Assembly (NCBI RefSeq): GCF_004349135.1 | Contig: NZ_SMFN01000007.1 | Coordinates: 1 to 64,000, forward strand | Length of the DNA stretch: 64,000 bases | From: Flavobacterium sandaracinum | GTDB taxonomy: Bacteria; Bacteroidota; Bacteroidia; Flavobacteriales; Flavobacteriaceae | Direction of reading: 5' to 3' | Shown here: positions 37,933-46,505 of the stretch, one piece after another | Position numbering within the stretch: the first letter of the stretch is position 1 | How the letters are laid out: every line of letters begins with the position of its first letter | The notes under the pieces: model-generated | The model's input: the letters and a program-made list of their open reading frames with translations, nothing else | Told to the model about the DNA's origin: nothing | Databases searched by the model: none | Program-made: the position numbers and the translations under genes

Positions 37933-38553
37933 ATGGAATTTTCTTCGAAATTAATAGAGAAAGCAGTAAACGAGATGTCTCAGTTACCAGGAATTGGTAA
38001 ACGAACAGCACTGCGCTTGGTGTTGCATTTGTTAAAACAACCCAAAGAGCAAACCGGTTTTTTGTCACAAGCTTTGGTTGCTATGCGGGAGGATATTAAG
38101 TACTGCGAGAGTTGCCACAACATTTCGGATAGTGTGTTGTGTGAAATTTGCGCCAATAAAAGCCGAAATCAGCAAATCATTTGTGTGGTGGAGGATATTC
38201 GCGATGTAATGGCAATAGAAAATACGGGTCAGTTTAGAGGGATTTATCATGTATTGGGCGGTAAAATTTCACCTATAGATGGCGTTGGCCCCAGCCAATT
38301 AAACATCACCACTTTGGTTGAAAAAGTTAAGTCGGGCGTGGTGAATGAAATTATTTTTGCCCTGAGCTCCACTATGGAAGGAGATACTACTAATTTTTAT
38401 ATTTACCGGCAAATAACGGACTGTGAGATAATTATTTCAACAATTGCCAGAGGGATTTCAGTAGGGGACGAACTGGAATATGCGGATGAAGTTACGCTGG
38501 GAAGAAGTATTTTACATCGAATTCCATTTGAAAAGTCTTTTAAAAATAATTAA
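37933..38553 (+). CDS. recR: Recombination protein RecR
   Basis: 206 residues from ATG at 37933 ([16 protein letters not shown]). RecR works with RecF/RecO to load RecA on gapped DNA. Helix-hairpin-helix at about 11-30 ([19 protein letters not shown]), a four-Cys zinc finger (58, 61, 70, 73) and a Toprim domain with [12 protein letters not shown]. The in-frame TTG at 37915 overlaps the promoter element and is rejected as start. Followed after 72 nt by the polysaccharide export operon. Confidence 0.97.
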   Translation: MEFSSKLIEKAVNEMSQLPGIGKRTALRLVLHLLKQPKEQTGFLSQALVAMREDIKYCESCHNISDSVLCEICANKSRNQQIICVVEDIRDVMAIENTGQFRGIYHVLGGKISPIDGVGPSQLNITTLVEKVKSGVVNEIIFALSSTMEGDTTNFYIYRQITDCEIIISTIARGISVGDELEYADEVTLGRSILHRIPFEKSFKNN

Positions 38554-38598
38554 TCTATTTAATGAATAGCGATGCTTTTTAAATCATAAATGAAAAGC

Positions 38599-38606
38599 TA
38601 TATTTG
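38599..38606 (+). promoter_or_regulatory. Promoter -7 element of the polysaccharide locus
   Basis: TATATTTG, exact match to TAnnTTTG, 19 nt before the chosen start of the Wza-like gene. This places it inside a possible longer frame starting at 38590 and so argues for the downstream ATG. Confidence 0.7.
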
Positions 38607-38625
38607 TCGCTTAAAAAATATTAAA

Positions 38626-39417
38626 ATGAGCAGAACCGTACTCTATTTGTTGCTAGTTACTAGTGTGTTGCTTTCTTCTTGTATTCCAACTAAGGATTTA
38701 ATTTATCTGCAGAAAAAAGATAATTCGCAACCAGAAGTTACCATCGCAGCAGTAGAAGCAAAGCCCTATCGATTGCAGATAAATGATGTATTGAGTATTA
38801 CTATAAAAGCCATCGATCCTAAATTGGTAGCTATTTTTAGTCCTTCCAACGAAGGGAGTGTATCCGGTAAGTCAGAATCGGGATTGTATTTTGATGGTTT
38901 TACAGTTGATGATCACGGGATGATTAGAGTCCCTGTTTTGGGAGATTTAAACGTGATTGGTTATACGTTAGATGAAGTAAGGATTCGGATTGAAAAGCAA
39001 TTATTAGCGGAATATTTCAATAAAGAGGCAAATGTTTTTGTGACTGTGAAATTAGCGGGTTTTCGTTATACCATCAATGGAGAAATAGGTGGTCCTGGCA
39101 CCAAGACCTTGTTTCAAGAGCATGTGAATATTATGGAAGCTATTGCAAATGCTGGAGATATCACCATTACTGGAGATAGAAAAGCAGTTACCATCATGCG
39201 AAAAACACCAACAGGAGTTGAAATGCATGATCTCGATCTAACGGATATAAATGTAATGCGATCTCCTTATTTTTACTTGCAGCCTAATGATTATGTTTAC
39301 ATCAAGCCACTCAAACAGAAAACATGGGGAACTGGAAAAACGGGAATCGAATCGTTAGGAACCATTATCACTTTGTTATCATTAGCCACAACGACTTTCT
39401 TGCTGTTAAGAAATTAA
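38626..39417 (+). CDS. Wza-like polysaccharide export outer-membrane lipoprotein
   Basis: 263 residues from ATG at 38626. Lipoprotein signal MSRTVLYLLLVTSVLLSSC with lipid Cys19. The Poly_export domain begins YRLQINDVLSITIKAIDP, and an SLBB domain follows around 155-215 (GFRYTINGEIGGPGT). A C-terminal hydrophobic segment (TIITLLSLATTTFLLL) is typical of Bacteroidota members. Wza proteins form the outer-membrane pore for capsule or exopolysaccharide. First gene of the locus, 16 nt before the Wzc-like gene. Confidence 0.93.
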   Translation: MSRTVLYLLLVTSVLLSSCIPTKDLIYLQKKDNSQPEVTIAAVEAKPYRLQINDVLSITIKAIDPKLVAIFSPSNEGSVSGKSESGLYFDGFTVDDHGMIRVPVLGDLNVIGYTLDEVRIRIEKQLLAEYFNKEANVFVTVKLAGFRYTINGEIGGPGTKTLFQEHVNIMEAIANAGDITITGDRKAVTIMRKTPTGVEMHDLDLTDINVMRSPYFYLQPNDYVYIKPLKQKTWGTGKTGIESLGTIITLLSLATTTFLLLRN

Positions 39418-39433
39418 AAACCAAAATTAAAAA

Positions 39434-41896
39434 ATGTTAGACATAAAAGATTTTTCGATTTTTGAAAACCAAGTCAGTTTTGACTTTAAAGGATTTTTAA
39501 TAAAAATCGGAAGTTATTGGAAGTGGTTTTTGATCAGTTTATTAATCACTTTTACGATTGCTTATCAAGTCAATATACGCAAGGAGAAAATCTATGGTAT
39601 GGAGACGCTTATTGCTGTAAAAGAAGAAAGTAATCCGCTTTTTACGTCAAATACGAGTTTGGTCTTCAATTGGGGTGGTACTTCTGATCAGGTTCAAACT
39701 ATTTCAACCACTTTGCAATCTCGATCTCATAACGAATTGGTGGTAGACAAGCTTCAGTATTACATTAATTACCTGGTTCAAGGGGAGTATAATTTGGTCG
39801 ATGCGTACGGTGCTGTTCCGTTTTTCGTGAATATTGATAAAACTAAGGGACAACTTACCGGAATGCTTATAGGGATTAAGTTTGTAAGTGAAAATGAATA
39901 TGAAATCAGAATCCCATTTGAAAATCCAAGCGTTTCTATACTCACTTATTCAAATAATACATACAGTACTACCGCAGTGGAACCGGTCGAATTTGTCAAA
40001 AGATATAAAGTCGGACAACAAGTGGGGCTGCCTTTTTTAAATTGGAAATTGCAAATAAATGATAATCCTGGTTTTTACAAAGGAAATGAATATTTCGTGC
40101 GATTTAACGATTTTGATGGAACGGTTTCTGGCTATAAAGGCATCAGTGTTCAGTCAGATGACAAAGGAGGTTCGATCATTACTTTAGGAATGCAAGGAAC
40201 GAACAAAGCTAGAATGGTAGAATATTTGAATTCGACTGTTAAAATGCTTATCAAAAGACAGCTGGACAGTAAGAATCAGTTTGCGACAAATACCATTGCT
40301 TTTATAGACAGTACATTAGTTACAATGGAATCCCAGTTGAAGGAAACGGGAAACGAACTGAAAACCTTCAGACAGGGAAAGAATATTTATGATATTGAGG
40401 AAGGCGGAGCTAAATTCTCCGAGAAGATTTTGGAATTCGATGTGAAGAAAGACGAGGTCAATCGTAAAATGGCCTATTATAATTCTTTAAAAGCGTACCT
40501 GAAAAACAGCGTGAATTATACAAAATTGCCGGCACCATCAGTAGCTGGAATCGAAGATCCAAATATTGTGGTTAACGTTTCCAAGTTAATCGCCTTATCC
40601 ACTCAAAGATCAGAAATGGCTTATGCGGTAAAAAGCGACAAGATTTTCAAAGATTTTGACAATCAGATGGAAGCCGTTAAAAATGTATTGCTGGAGAACA
40701 TCGCTACGGCTAAAGCTGCTTTACAGTATGATTTAGCGATGGTCAGCAGTAAAATCAATGAAACAGAGAGTACGATTAGACAACTTCCCGAGGACCAACA
40801 AGAGCTCATTAAAATTAAAAGGAAGTATGATTTAAGCGATAATATTTATAGTACTTTTTTGCAAAAAAGAAGCGAAGCCGATATCGTTAAAGCAGCCAAT
40901 CTTTCCGATGTTCATTTTATAGATCCTGCTAAGGATGTTGGCGGTGGCTTGATTGGTCCCAAAACTTCTGTGAATTATGTACTGGCTTTATTTTTGGGAA
41001 TTCTTTTTCCTTTGTTATTTGTCTTTGCTGTTTTTTTTATCAATAATTCGGTTCAAAATACCGAAGACATCAGCAAAATGACAAAAATTCCTTTAATAGG
41101 CGTGGTGGGCGTAAATAGAGAGCATACTAATTTAGCTGTTTATGATCGGCCTAAATCTGCTTTATCCGAATCCTTTAGAGCCATCCGTTCATCGCTTCAA
41201 TTTTTGTACAAACAACAAAATGTAGATGGAGCCAAAACCTTGATGATCACTTCTTCGGTCAGTGGCGAGGGAAAAACATTTTGCTCCATAAACATCGCTA
41301 CAGTTTTTGCCTTGAGCGAGAAAAAAACCGTAGTTATTGGTCTTGATTTAAGAAAACCCAAATTGGCATCCGAATTTAATTTGTCCAATGACGTGGGGAT
41401 AGTTAATTATTTAATCAAACAAAAAACAGTTGATGAAATTATAAACCATACTCACATTCCGTATTTGGACGTTATTTTATCAGGTCCTATTCCGCCCAAT
41501 CCAGCGGAGATGATTATGAGTGAAGGAATGGGAGAGTTAATTGAAGAATTAAAGAAAAAATACGATTATATTATTCTAGATACGCCGCCAGTAGGGTTGG
41601 TTTCTGATGCATTAGAATTAGCACAATATTGTGATGTAACGCTGTATATTGTAAGACAGAACTTTACTAAAAAAGACATGATTACTTTATTAAACAATAG
41701 GGTCAAACGTGGAGAGTTAAACAACACCAGCATTATTTTAAATGGTTTAGAAAACAAAGCAAAATACGGAACGGGTTATGGATACGGCTACGGTTACGGG
41801 TATGGAACGTATGCCAACGGTTATTATGAAGAAGAAAAACCAAAGAGTATTTATCAAAAAGTAGCACAAAAAATAGTAAAAAAACCGAGGCAGTAA
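39434..41896 (+). CDS. Wzc-like polysaccharide co-polymerase with tyrosine autokinase domain
   Basis: 820 residues. A Wzz chain-length domain with TM1 (about 30-50) and TM2 (about 513-535) flanks a long periplasmic coiled region. The BY-kinase follows: Walker A SGEGKT near 610, Walker A' GLDLRKPKL near 637, Walker B YIILDTPP near 713. The C-terminus has the tyrosine cluster GTGYGYGYGYGYGTYANGYY (about 781-800), the autophosphorylation tail. Such proteins control polymerisation and export of Wzy-dependent polymers together with Wza. Confidence 0.95.
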   Translation: MLDIKDFSIFENQVSFDFKGFLIKIGSYWKWFLISLLITFTIAYQVNIRKEKIYGMETLIAVKEESNPLFTSNTSLVFNWGGTSDQVQTISTTLQSRSHNELVVDKLQYYINYLVQGEYNLVDAYGAVPFFVNIDKTKGQLTGMLIGIKFVSENEYEIRIPFENPSVSILTYSNNTYSTTAVEPVEFVKRYKVGQQVGLPFLNWKLQINDNPGFYKGNEYFVRFNDFDGTVSGYKGISVQSDDKGGSIITLGMQGTNKARMVEYLNSTVKMLIKRQLDSKNQFATNTIAFIDSTLVTMESQLKETGNELKTFRQGKNIYDIEEGGAKFSEKILEFDVKKDEVNRKMAYYNSLKAYLKNSVNYTKLPAPSVAGIEDPNIVVNVSKLIALSTQRSEMAYAVKSDKIFKDFDNQMEAVKNVLLENIATAKAALQYDLAMVSSKINETESTIRQLPEDQQELIKIKRKYDLSDNIYSTFLQKRSEADIVKAANLSDVHFIDPAKDVGGGLIGPKTSVNYVLALFLGILFPLLFVFAVFFINNSVQNTEDISKMTKIPLIGVVGVNREHTNLAVYDRPKSALSESFRAIRSSLQFLYKQQNVDGAKTLMITSSVSGEGKTFCSINIATVFALSEKKTVVIGLDLRKPKLASEFNLSNDVGIVNYLIKQKTVDEIINHTHIPYLDVILSGPIPPNPAEMIMSEGMGELIEELKKKYDYIILDTPPVGLVSDALELAQYCDVTLYIVRQNFTKKDMITLLNNRVKRGELNNTSIILNGLENKAKYGTGYGYGYGYGYGTYANGYYEEEKPKSIYQKVAQKIVKKPRQ

Positions 41897-41920
41897 GGGT
41901 TGGATTTAAAACAAAATAAA

Positions 41921-42904
41921 ATGAAAGTGGACATGCAAAAAGTGATTTTAATTACCGGAGGGGCAGGTTTTATAGGGTCTAATCTTTGTGAATATTTTTT
42001 GTCAAAAGGAGATCAGGTTGTTTGTTTGGATAATTTTGCAACAGGACACAGACACAACTTAAAGGATTTTATAAATCATCCAAATTTTAGGTTGATAGAA
42101 GGTGATATTCGCAACGCTACAGATTGCGCAACTGCGGTAAAAGGTGTGGATTACGTTTTACATCAAGCAGCTTTAGGTTCTGTGCCAAGGTCTTTGAAGG
42201 ATCCTGTGACCACTAATGATGTGAATGTGACCGGTTTCTTGAATATGCTAGTAGCAGCACGTGATGAAAAAGTGAAACGTTTTATATATGCGGCAAGTTC
42301 CTCTACTTATGGTGACTCAGAATCTTTGCCAAAAGTAGAAGAAGTAATTGGCAAGCCACTTTCTCCTTATGCTATAACGAAGTATGTAAATGAGTTGTAT
42401 GCCGAAATTTTTAGTAAAACGTATGGTTTAGAGACGATTGGTTTGCGTTATTTTAATGTTTTTGGAAGAAAGCAGGATCCCAATGGTGCTTATGCTGCGG
42501 TTATCCCAAAATTTGTACTGCAATTGATGCAATTAGAAAGTCCAAAAATAAATGGTGATGGGAACTATTCTCGCGATTTTACCTATATTGATAATGTAAT
42601 TCAAATGAATGAGCTGGCTATGTTAACAGCTAACCCAGAGGCTGTCAATACGATTTATAATACAGCTTATGGCGACCGAAATACATTGAATAATTTAGTA
42701 GATTATTTGAAAGAATATTTATCAGAGTATGATCCGCGTATTGGTACTGTTAGCGTGGAATACGGTCCCAATAGAGCAGGGGATATTCCTCATTCCTTAG
42801 CTAGTATTGATAAAGCAAAAAATCTGCTGGGATACAATCCAAAATATTCCATGCAGGAAGGACTGAAAGAGGCGGTTGGCTGGTATTGGAATAATTTAAG
42901 ATAG
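41921..42904 (+). CDS. tviC: UDP-HexNAc(A) 4-epimerase, TviC/WbpP-like SDR
   Basis: 327 residues from ATG at 41921. Rossmann motif ITGGAGFIGS (11-20), Ser126-128 and Tyr150-Lys154 of the extended SDR catalytic set. LRYFNVFGRKQDPNGAYAAVIPKF and SRDFTYIDNV are close to WbpP/TviC, which interconvert UDP-GlcNAc/UDP-GalNAc or the uronic acids. With the TviB-like dehydrogenase at 47845 it can supply UDP-GalNAcA. An upstream TTG at 41900 is in frame but less likely as start. Followed directly by the first heptamer array. Confidence 0.85.
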   Translation: MKVDMQKVILITGGAGFIGSNLCEYFLSKGDQVVCLDNFATGHRHNLKDFINHPNFRLIEGDIRNATDCATAVKGVDYVLHQAALGSVPRSLKDPVTTNDVNVTGFLNMLVAARDEKVKRFIYAASSSTYGDSESLPKVEEVIGKPLSPYAITKYVNELYAEIFSKTYGLETIGLRYFNVFGRKQDPNGAYAAVIPKFVLQLMQLESPKINGDGNYSRDFTYIDNVIQMNELAMLTANPEAVNTIYNTAYGDRNTLNNLVDYLKEYLSEYDPRIGTVSVEYGPNRAGDIPHSLASIDKAKNLLGYNPKYSMQEGLKEAVGWYWNNLR

Positions 42905-42912
42905 AAGATTTC

Positions 42913-43094
42913 GGTTGTGGGTTGTCTGTTATCTGTTATCTGTTATGAGTTATCTGTTATGAGTTGTCAGTTATGAGTTATCTGTTATGAGTTATCTGTT
43001 TTCTGTTATGGGTTATCTGTTATGAGTTGTCCGTTTTCGGTTATCTGTTATGGGTTTTCTGTTATGGGTTATGAGTTGTCAGTTATCTGTTATT
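42913..43094 (+). repeat. Heptamer array 1L: 26 in-phase units NGTTNTS
   Basis: 26 consecutive 7-nt units without a single phase shift, for example GGTTGTC, TGTTATC, TGTTATG, AGTTGTC, CGTTTTC. Positions 2-4 (GTT) and 6 (T) are constant, position 7 is C or G (T in the last unit); position 1 is free and position 5 is mostly A. It begins 8 bp after the epimerase stop and ends at the 64-bp core. Confidence 0.95.
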
Positions 43095-43171
43095 ACACGA
43101 ATAGTTACGGATTGAGAATAGCTATCAAATAAAAATAAAAGATACTCGTTAATAAACAGTCAACCGAAAAC
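43044..43171 (+). repeat. 128-bp exact direct repeat, copy 1
   Basis: Identical to 43869-43996 over all 128 bases. It covers the last seven-odd units of array 1L, the 64-bp core and the first units of array 1R. Confidence 0.95.
43095..43158. other. 64-bp core between inverted heptamer arrays, copy 1
   Basis: AT-rich unique sequence starting ACACGAATAGTTACGG and ending TCGTTAATAAACA, with the palindrome ATAGCTAT near the middle. It separates the two oppositely oriented arrays and is repeated exactly at 43920-43983. Confidence 0.9.
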
Positions 43172-43326
43172 GGAAAACCGAAAACGGACAACTCATAACA
43201 GAAAACCGACAACGGAAAACCGACAACGGATAACAGAAAACAGACAACCGACAACAGAAAACCGAAAACGGACAACCGAAAACCGAGAACAGAAAACAGA
43301 AAACGGAAAACGGAAAACAGAACACA
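43159..43326 (-). repeat. Heptamer array 1R: 24 units in inverted orientation
   Basis: 24 in-phase units such as GAAAACG, GACAACC, GATAACA; read on the minus strand they are NGTTNTC, the same heptamer as array 1L but with T or G instead of A at position 5. The array ends 6 bp before the ATG of the S23-family gene. Confidence 0.95.
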
Positions 43327-43332
43327 GTAAAT

Positions 43333-43707
43333 ATGAAAAGCTACAAAGATCTAGATGTTTACACTTTGGCTTTAGCCTTGTTTTATAGAACACATCGGCT
43401 TTCGTTACAATTACCAAAGTATGAATTATATGAATTAGGTAGCCAAATTAGAAGGTCTTCTGACTCTGTGGCAACTAATATTGTGGAGGGATATGGAAGA
43501 AAGAGATATAAGATGGATTTTATAAAGTTCTTAACATATTCTCATGCAAGTAATTTGGAAACAATTTGTCATCTAGAGAAGTTAGCGGTTCTCTATCCAG
43601 ATGTTGCAAATGAAATGATTACTTTACAAAAAGAGTACGATATATTAGGCGCGAAATTATTTTCATTTGTACGCTATGTTGAAAGTAATTGGAACAAATT
43701 TGAGTAG
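43333..43707 (+). CDS. Four-helix-bundle protein of the S23 (23S rRNA intervening-sequence) family
   Basis: 124 residues, all helical. The signature ELGSQIRRSSDSVATNIVEGYGR around residues 35-57 and KMDFIKFLTYSHASNLET match the S23/four-helix-bundle family, named from an ORF in 23S rRNA insertions and related to Avd of diversity-generating retroelements. No function is firmly known; a basic, nucleic-acid-binding pentamer has been suggested for relatives. Its ATG lies 6 bp after one heptamer array and its stop 16 bp before the next, so it looks like cargo or partner of the arrays rather than a sugar gene. Confidence 0.88.
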   Translation: MKSYKDLDVYTLALALFYRTHRLSLQLPKYELYELGSQIRRSSDSVATNIVEGYGRKRYKMDFIKFLTYSHASNLETICHLEKLAVLYPDVANEMITLQKEYDILGAKLFSFVRYVESNWNKFE

Positions 43708-43723
43708 AGAATTATCTTTTAGG

Positions 43724-43919
43724 AGTTATCTGTTTTCTGTTATGGGTTATCTGTTATGGGTTATGGGTTATCTGTTTTCTGTTGTGAGTTGTCAGTTATG
43801 AGTTTTCTGTTATGGGTTTTCTGTTATGGGTTATGAGTTATCTGTTGTGAGTTGTCAGTTATGAGTTTTCTGTTATGGGTTTTCTGTTATGGGTTATGAG
43901 TTGTCAGTTATCTGTTATT
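43724..43919 (+). repeat. Heptamer array 2L: 28 in-phase units NGTTNTS
   Basis: 28 uninterrupted units (TGTTATG, GGTTATG, AGTTGTC, TGTTTTC and others), same rules as array 1L. A 10-unit block (AGTTATG AGTTTTC TGTTATG and so on) is itself repeated inside it, showing that arrays grow by multi-unit duplication. Confidence 0.95.
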
Positions 43920-43996
43920 ACACGAATAGTTACGGATTGAGAATAGCTATCAAATAAAAATAAAAGATACTCGTTAATAAACAGTCAACCGAAAAC
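43869..43996 (+). repeat. 128-bp exact direct repeat, copy 2
   Basis: Second copy of 43044-43171, 825 bp downstream, with no mismatch. The pair brackets the S23-family gene. Confidence 0.95.
43920..43983. other. 64-bp core between inverted heptamer arrays, copy 2
   Basis: Identical to 43095-43158. Its complete conservation contrasts with the freely varying unit order in the outer parts of the arrays. Confidence 0.9.
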
Positions 43997-44207
43997 AGTC
44001 AACCGAAAACAGACAACGGAAAACGGACAACCGACAACCGAAAACGGAAAACGGAAAACAGAAGACGGACAACCGAAGACGGACAACCGAAAACCGAAAA
44101 CCGAAAACAGAAAACCGAAAACCGAAAACGGAGAACAGACAACCGAAAACGGATAACAGACAACCGACAACCGAAAACGGAAAACCGACAACCGAAAAAA
44201 GAAAACC
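43984..44207 (-). repeat. Heptamer array 2R: 32 units in inverted orientation
   Basis: 32 in-phase units (GAAAACC, GACAACC, GAAGACG, GAGAACA and others), ending 23 bp before the start of the UDP-glucose dehydrogenase gene. Composition follows array 1R. Confidence 0.95.
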
Positions 44208-44230
44208 AACAAGAATATAAAAAGAAAGAA

Positions 44231-45622
44231 ATGAAAATTACAAAGATTTGTTGCATTGGAGCAGGGTACGTTGGTGGACCAACTATGGCAGTTATAGCAC
44301 AAAAATGTCCGCAAATTCAAGTTGCCGTTGTGGATTTGAATGCAGAACGCATCGCAGCTTGGAATGATGAGAATGTAGATAACATACCAATATATGAGCC
44401 AGGCTTGGGCGCGATTGTTGGGGAAGCGAGAGGAAGAAATTTATTTTTTTCTACCGATGTTGACAAGGCGATAGCCGAAGCTCAAATCATCTTTATCTCG
44501 GTTAATACACCCACAAAAACCTACGGAAAGGGAAAAGGTATGGCTGCTGATTTAAAATACATAGAATTGTGCGCCAGACAAATTGCTAGAGTAGCCAAAG
44601 ACAATAAAATTGTAGTGGAGAAATCGACACTTCCTGTAAGAACTGCCGAAGCGATTAAAAGTATTTTGGATAATACCGGTAATGGAGTGCAGTTTCAAAT
44701 ATTGTCTAATCCAGAATTTCTAGCCGAGGGAACTGCGGTTCAAGACCTGTTAAATCCAGATCGGATATTAATTGGTGGTGATACCACGGAGGAAGGAGAG
44801 AAAGCAATTCAAGCACTAGTGGATGTGTATGCCAATTGGGTTCCAGCAGATAAAATAGTAACCACAAATGTGTGGTCGTCAGAATTATCAAAATTGACTG
44901 CTAATGCTTTCCTAGCACAACGGATTTCCTCTATTAATGCCATGTCGGAACTTTGTGAAAAAACAGGAGCCGATGTCAATGAAGTAGCCAAAGCTATTGG
45001 GATGGACAGCAGAATTGGATCTAAGTTTCTAAAAGCGTCAGTAGGGTTTGGAGGTTCTTGCTTTCAAAAAGACATTCTGAATTTAGTTTACATCGCAAAA
45101 TCGTATGGATTAAATGAAGTAGCGGACTATTGGGAACAAGTAATTATAATGAATGACCATCAGAAAAGACGGTTCTCTAGCAACATCGTTCAAACGCTTT
45201 ACAATACAGTTTCCGACAAAAAAATCACGTTTTTGGGTTGGGCATTCAAAAAAGATACCAATGATACCAGAGAATCGGCTGCTATTTATGTTGCTGATGA
45301 TTTAATCAATGAGCACGCAAAAATTGCCGTTTATGATCCAAAGGTAGCCAATAAAAAAATCTTGGATGATTTAAATTATTTAGAAACCAGAACAGCAGCA
45401 AGTAATGCGAGTAGCATCAGTTGCTTTACTGATCCTTATGAAGCCTGCCAAAACGCACATGCTATTGCTGTACTGACAGAGTGGGACGAATTTATAACCT
45501 ATGATTGGCAAAAAATATATGATTCCATGCAAAAACCAGCTTTTGTTTTTGATGGAAGAAATTTGTTGAATGCGGCTGATTTAGAAGCGATCGGATTTGT
45601 ATACCAAGCGGTAGGCTCTTAA
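44231..45622 (+). CDS. ugd: UDP-glucose 6-dehydrogenase (eukaryote-like UGDH type)
   Basis: 463 residues. It oxidises UDP-glucose to UDP-glucuronate with two NAD+. N-terminal Rossmann motif [11 protein letters not shown], the segment [18 protein letters not shown] and the catalytic [10 protein letters not shown] with Cys277 match the longer UGDH class found in animals and many Bacteroidota, rather than the shorter TuaD type. UDP-GlcA is the likely substrate of the CapI-like epimerase at 52452. The gene starts 23 bp after heptamer array 2R, so its expression may depend on transcription through the arrays. Confidence 0.95.
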   Translation: MKITKICCIGAGYVGGPTMAVIAQKCPQIQVAVVDLNAERIAAWNDENVDNIPIYEPGLGAIVGEARGRNLFFSTDVDKAIAEAQIIFISVNTPTKTYGKGKGMAADLKYIELCARQIARVAKDNKIVVEKSTLPVRTAEAIKSILDNTGNGVQFQILSNPEFLAEGTAVQDLLNPDRILIGGDTTEEGEKAIQALVDVYANWVPADKIVTTNVWSSELSKLTANAFLAQRISSINAMSELCEKTGADVNEVAKAIGMDSRIGSKFLKASVGFGGSCFQKDILNLVYIAKSYGLNEVADYWEQVIIMNDHQKRRFSSNIVQTLYNTVSDKKITFLGWAFKKDTNDTRESAAIYVADDLINEHAKIAVYDPKVANKKILDDLNYLETRTAASNASSISCFTDPYEACQNAHAIAVLTEWDEFITYDWQKIYDSMQKPAFVFDGRNLLNAADLEAIGFVYQAVGS

Positions 45623-45748
45623 AAAAGAAGCAGTTATTTTTGTTGACGTTTGTTAAAAAATGACCTTCGTTCTGAGAAGAAGATTTATAATAGTAGAAAA
45701 TAAAATTAATAAAAAGAATCGCATTTTTATTGCAATACAAAACATAAG

Positions 45749-46213
45749 ATGAATTGGTATGTAGTGTATACAAAACCCAAATGGGAGAAAAAAGTTGCAG
45801 AACAATTAAAAAACAGTGGAATTGAGTGCTATTGTCCTTTAATTACGCAAATCCGACAATGGTCCGATCGAAAGAAAAAAGTAGAAGTGCCTCTTTTTAA
45901 TTCCTATGTTTTTGTTCAGTTAGAGGAGTCGGATCGGAACTCCGTATTCCAATCTGTTGGTGCAGTCCGGTATTTATTTTGGCTGGGAAAGCCTGCTATT
46001 GTTCGCGATGAAGAAATCAGTGTCATAAAGAAATGGCTCGACACTTCGGATTGTATTGATGTAACCGTGGGAGCCTATCAAATAGGAGATTCCATACAGT
46101 TGGAGTCTGGCCCTTTTGTTGCACAAAAGGCTGTAATTCAGGAGATGACCAACACCCATTACGTCTTGGTTTTAGAATCTTTGGGGTGTGTTTTGAAAAT
46201 GAAAATAAAATAG
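45749..46213 (+). CDS. NusG-family transcription antitermination protein (UpxY-like)
   Basis: 154 residues. The NGN domain starts MNWYVVYTKPKWEKKVAEQL and contains CYCPLITQIRQWSDRKKKVEVPLFNSYVFV; the C-terminal KOW-like part is degenerate. It is a specialised NusG paralogue like RfaH or the UpxY proteins that antiterminate capsule operons of Bacteroides. Its place inside the polysaccharide locus supports that role. Its target may be a leader in the locus, for example the structured one before tviB. Confidence 0.9.
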   Translation: MNWYVVYTKPKWEKKVAEQLKNSGIECYCPLITQIRQWSDRKKKVEVPLFNSYVFVQLEESDRNSVFQSVGAVRYLFWLGKPAIVRDEEISVIKKWLDTSDCIDVTVGAYQIGDSIQLESGPFVAQKAVIQEMTNTHYVLVLESLGCVLKMKIK

Positions 46214-46505
46214 GGAAACAGACTAAAATAATAGGATTCTTTTAAAACAAAAGAAGTTTAAAGTTTTGACTAATTTGTTTCTGTAAAATAAATAGAGTGT
46301 GCTTTACTTTCGAACGAAACTAAATTGTTCTACTTGGGAAATGTAACTGCAATTGATTTTTAATAGCACTTTCTGATGATAAGCTTTAGCCAAGAGGTTA
46401 ATGCACTTAAGAAAGATTTTTTCTAAAGTTGATATAAAGTAGTCTTTCAAAGCGAATGGCAGTATGGTATCAAAAAAATAATTGCATTTTAAATATAAAA
46501 TTTAA
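46214..46505. other. 292-bp gap before rfbB
   Basis: AT-rich, with a small hairpin (CTTTT-AAAAC-AAAAG at about 46239-46252) soon after the NusG-like gene. No TAnnTTTG match and no open frame of note were seen. It is long enough to be an untranslated leader of rfbB. Confidence 0.45.

Noticed and set aside
43193..43417. Minus-strand open frame of 74 codons with repeated FSV-type heptapeptides
   Set aside because: It is an artefact of the heptamer array: a 7-nt unit gives a 21-nt, 7-residue period in every frame and the inverted units carry few stops. It also overlaps the S23-family gene.
42913..44207. CRISPR array
   Set aside because: The units are 7 bp with no spacers of constant length, and no cas gene is in the window.
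43985..44320. Two overlapping minus-strand frames (111 and 85 codons) rich in Phe, Ser, Val and Arg
   Set aside because: Same cause as above; they lie across array 2R and the start of ugd and have no family resemblance.
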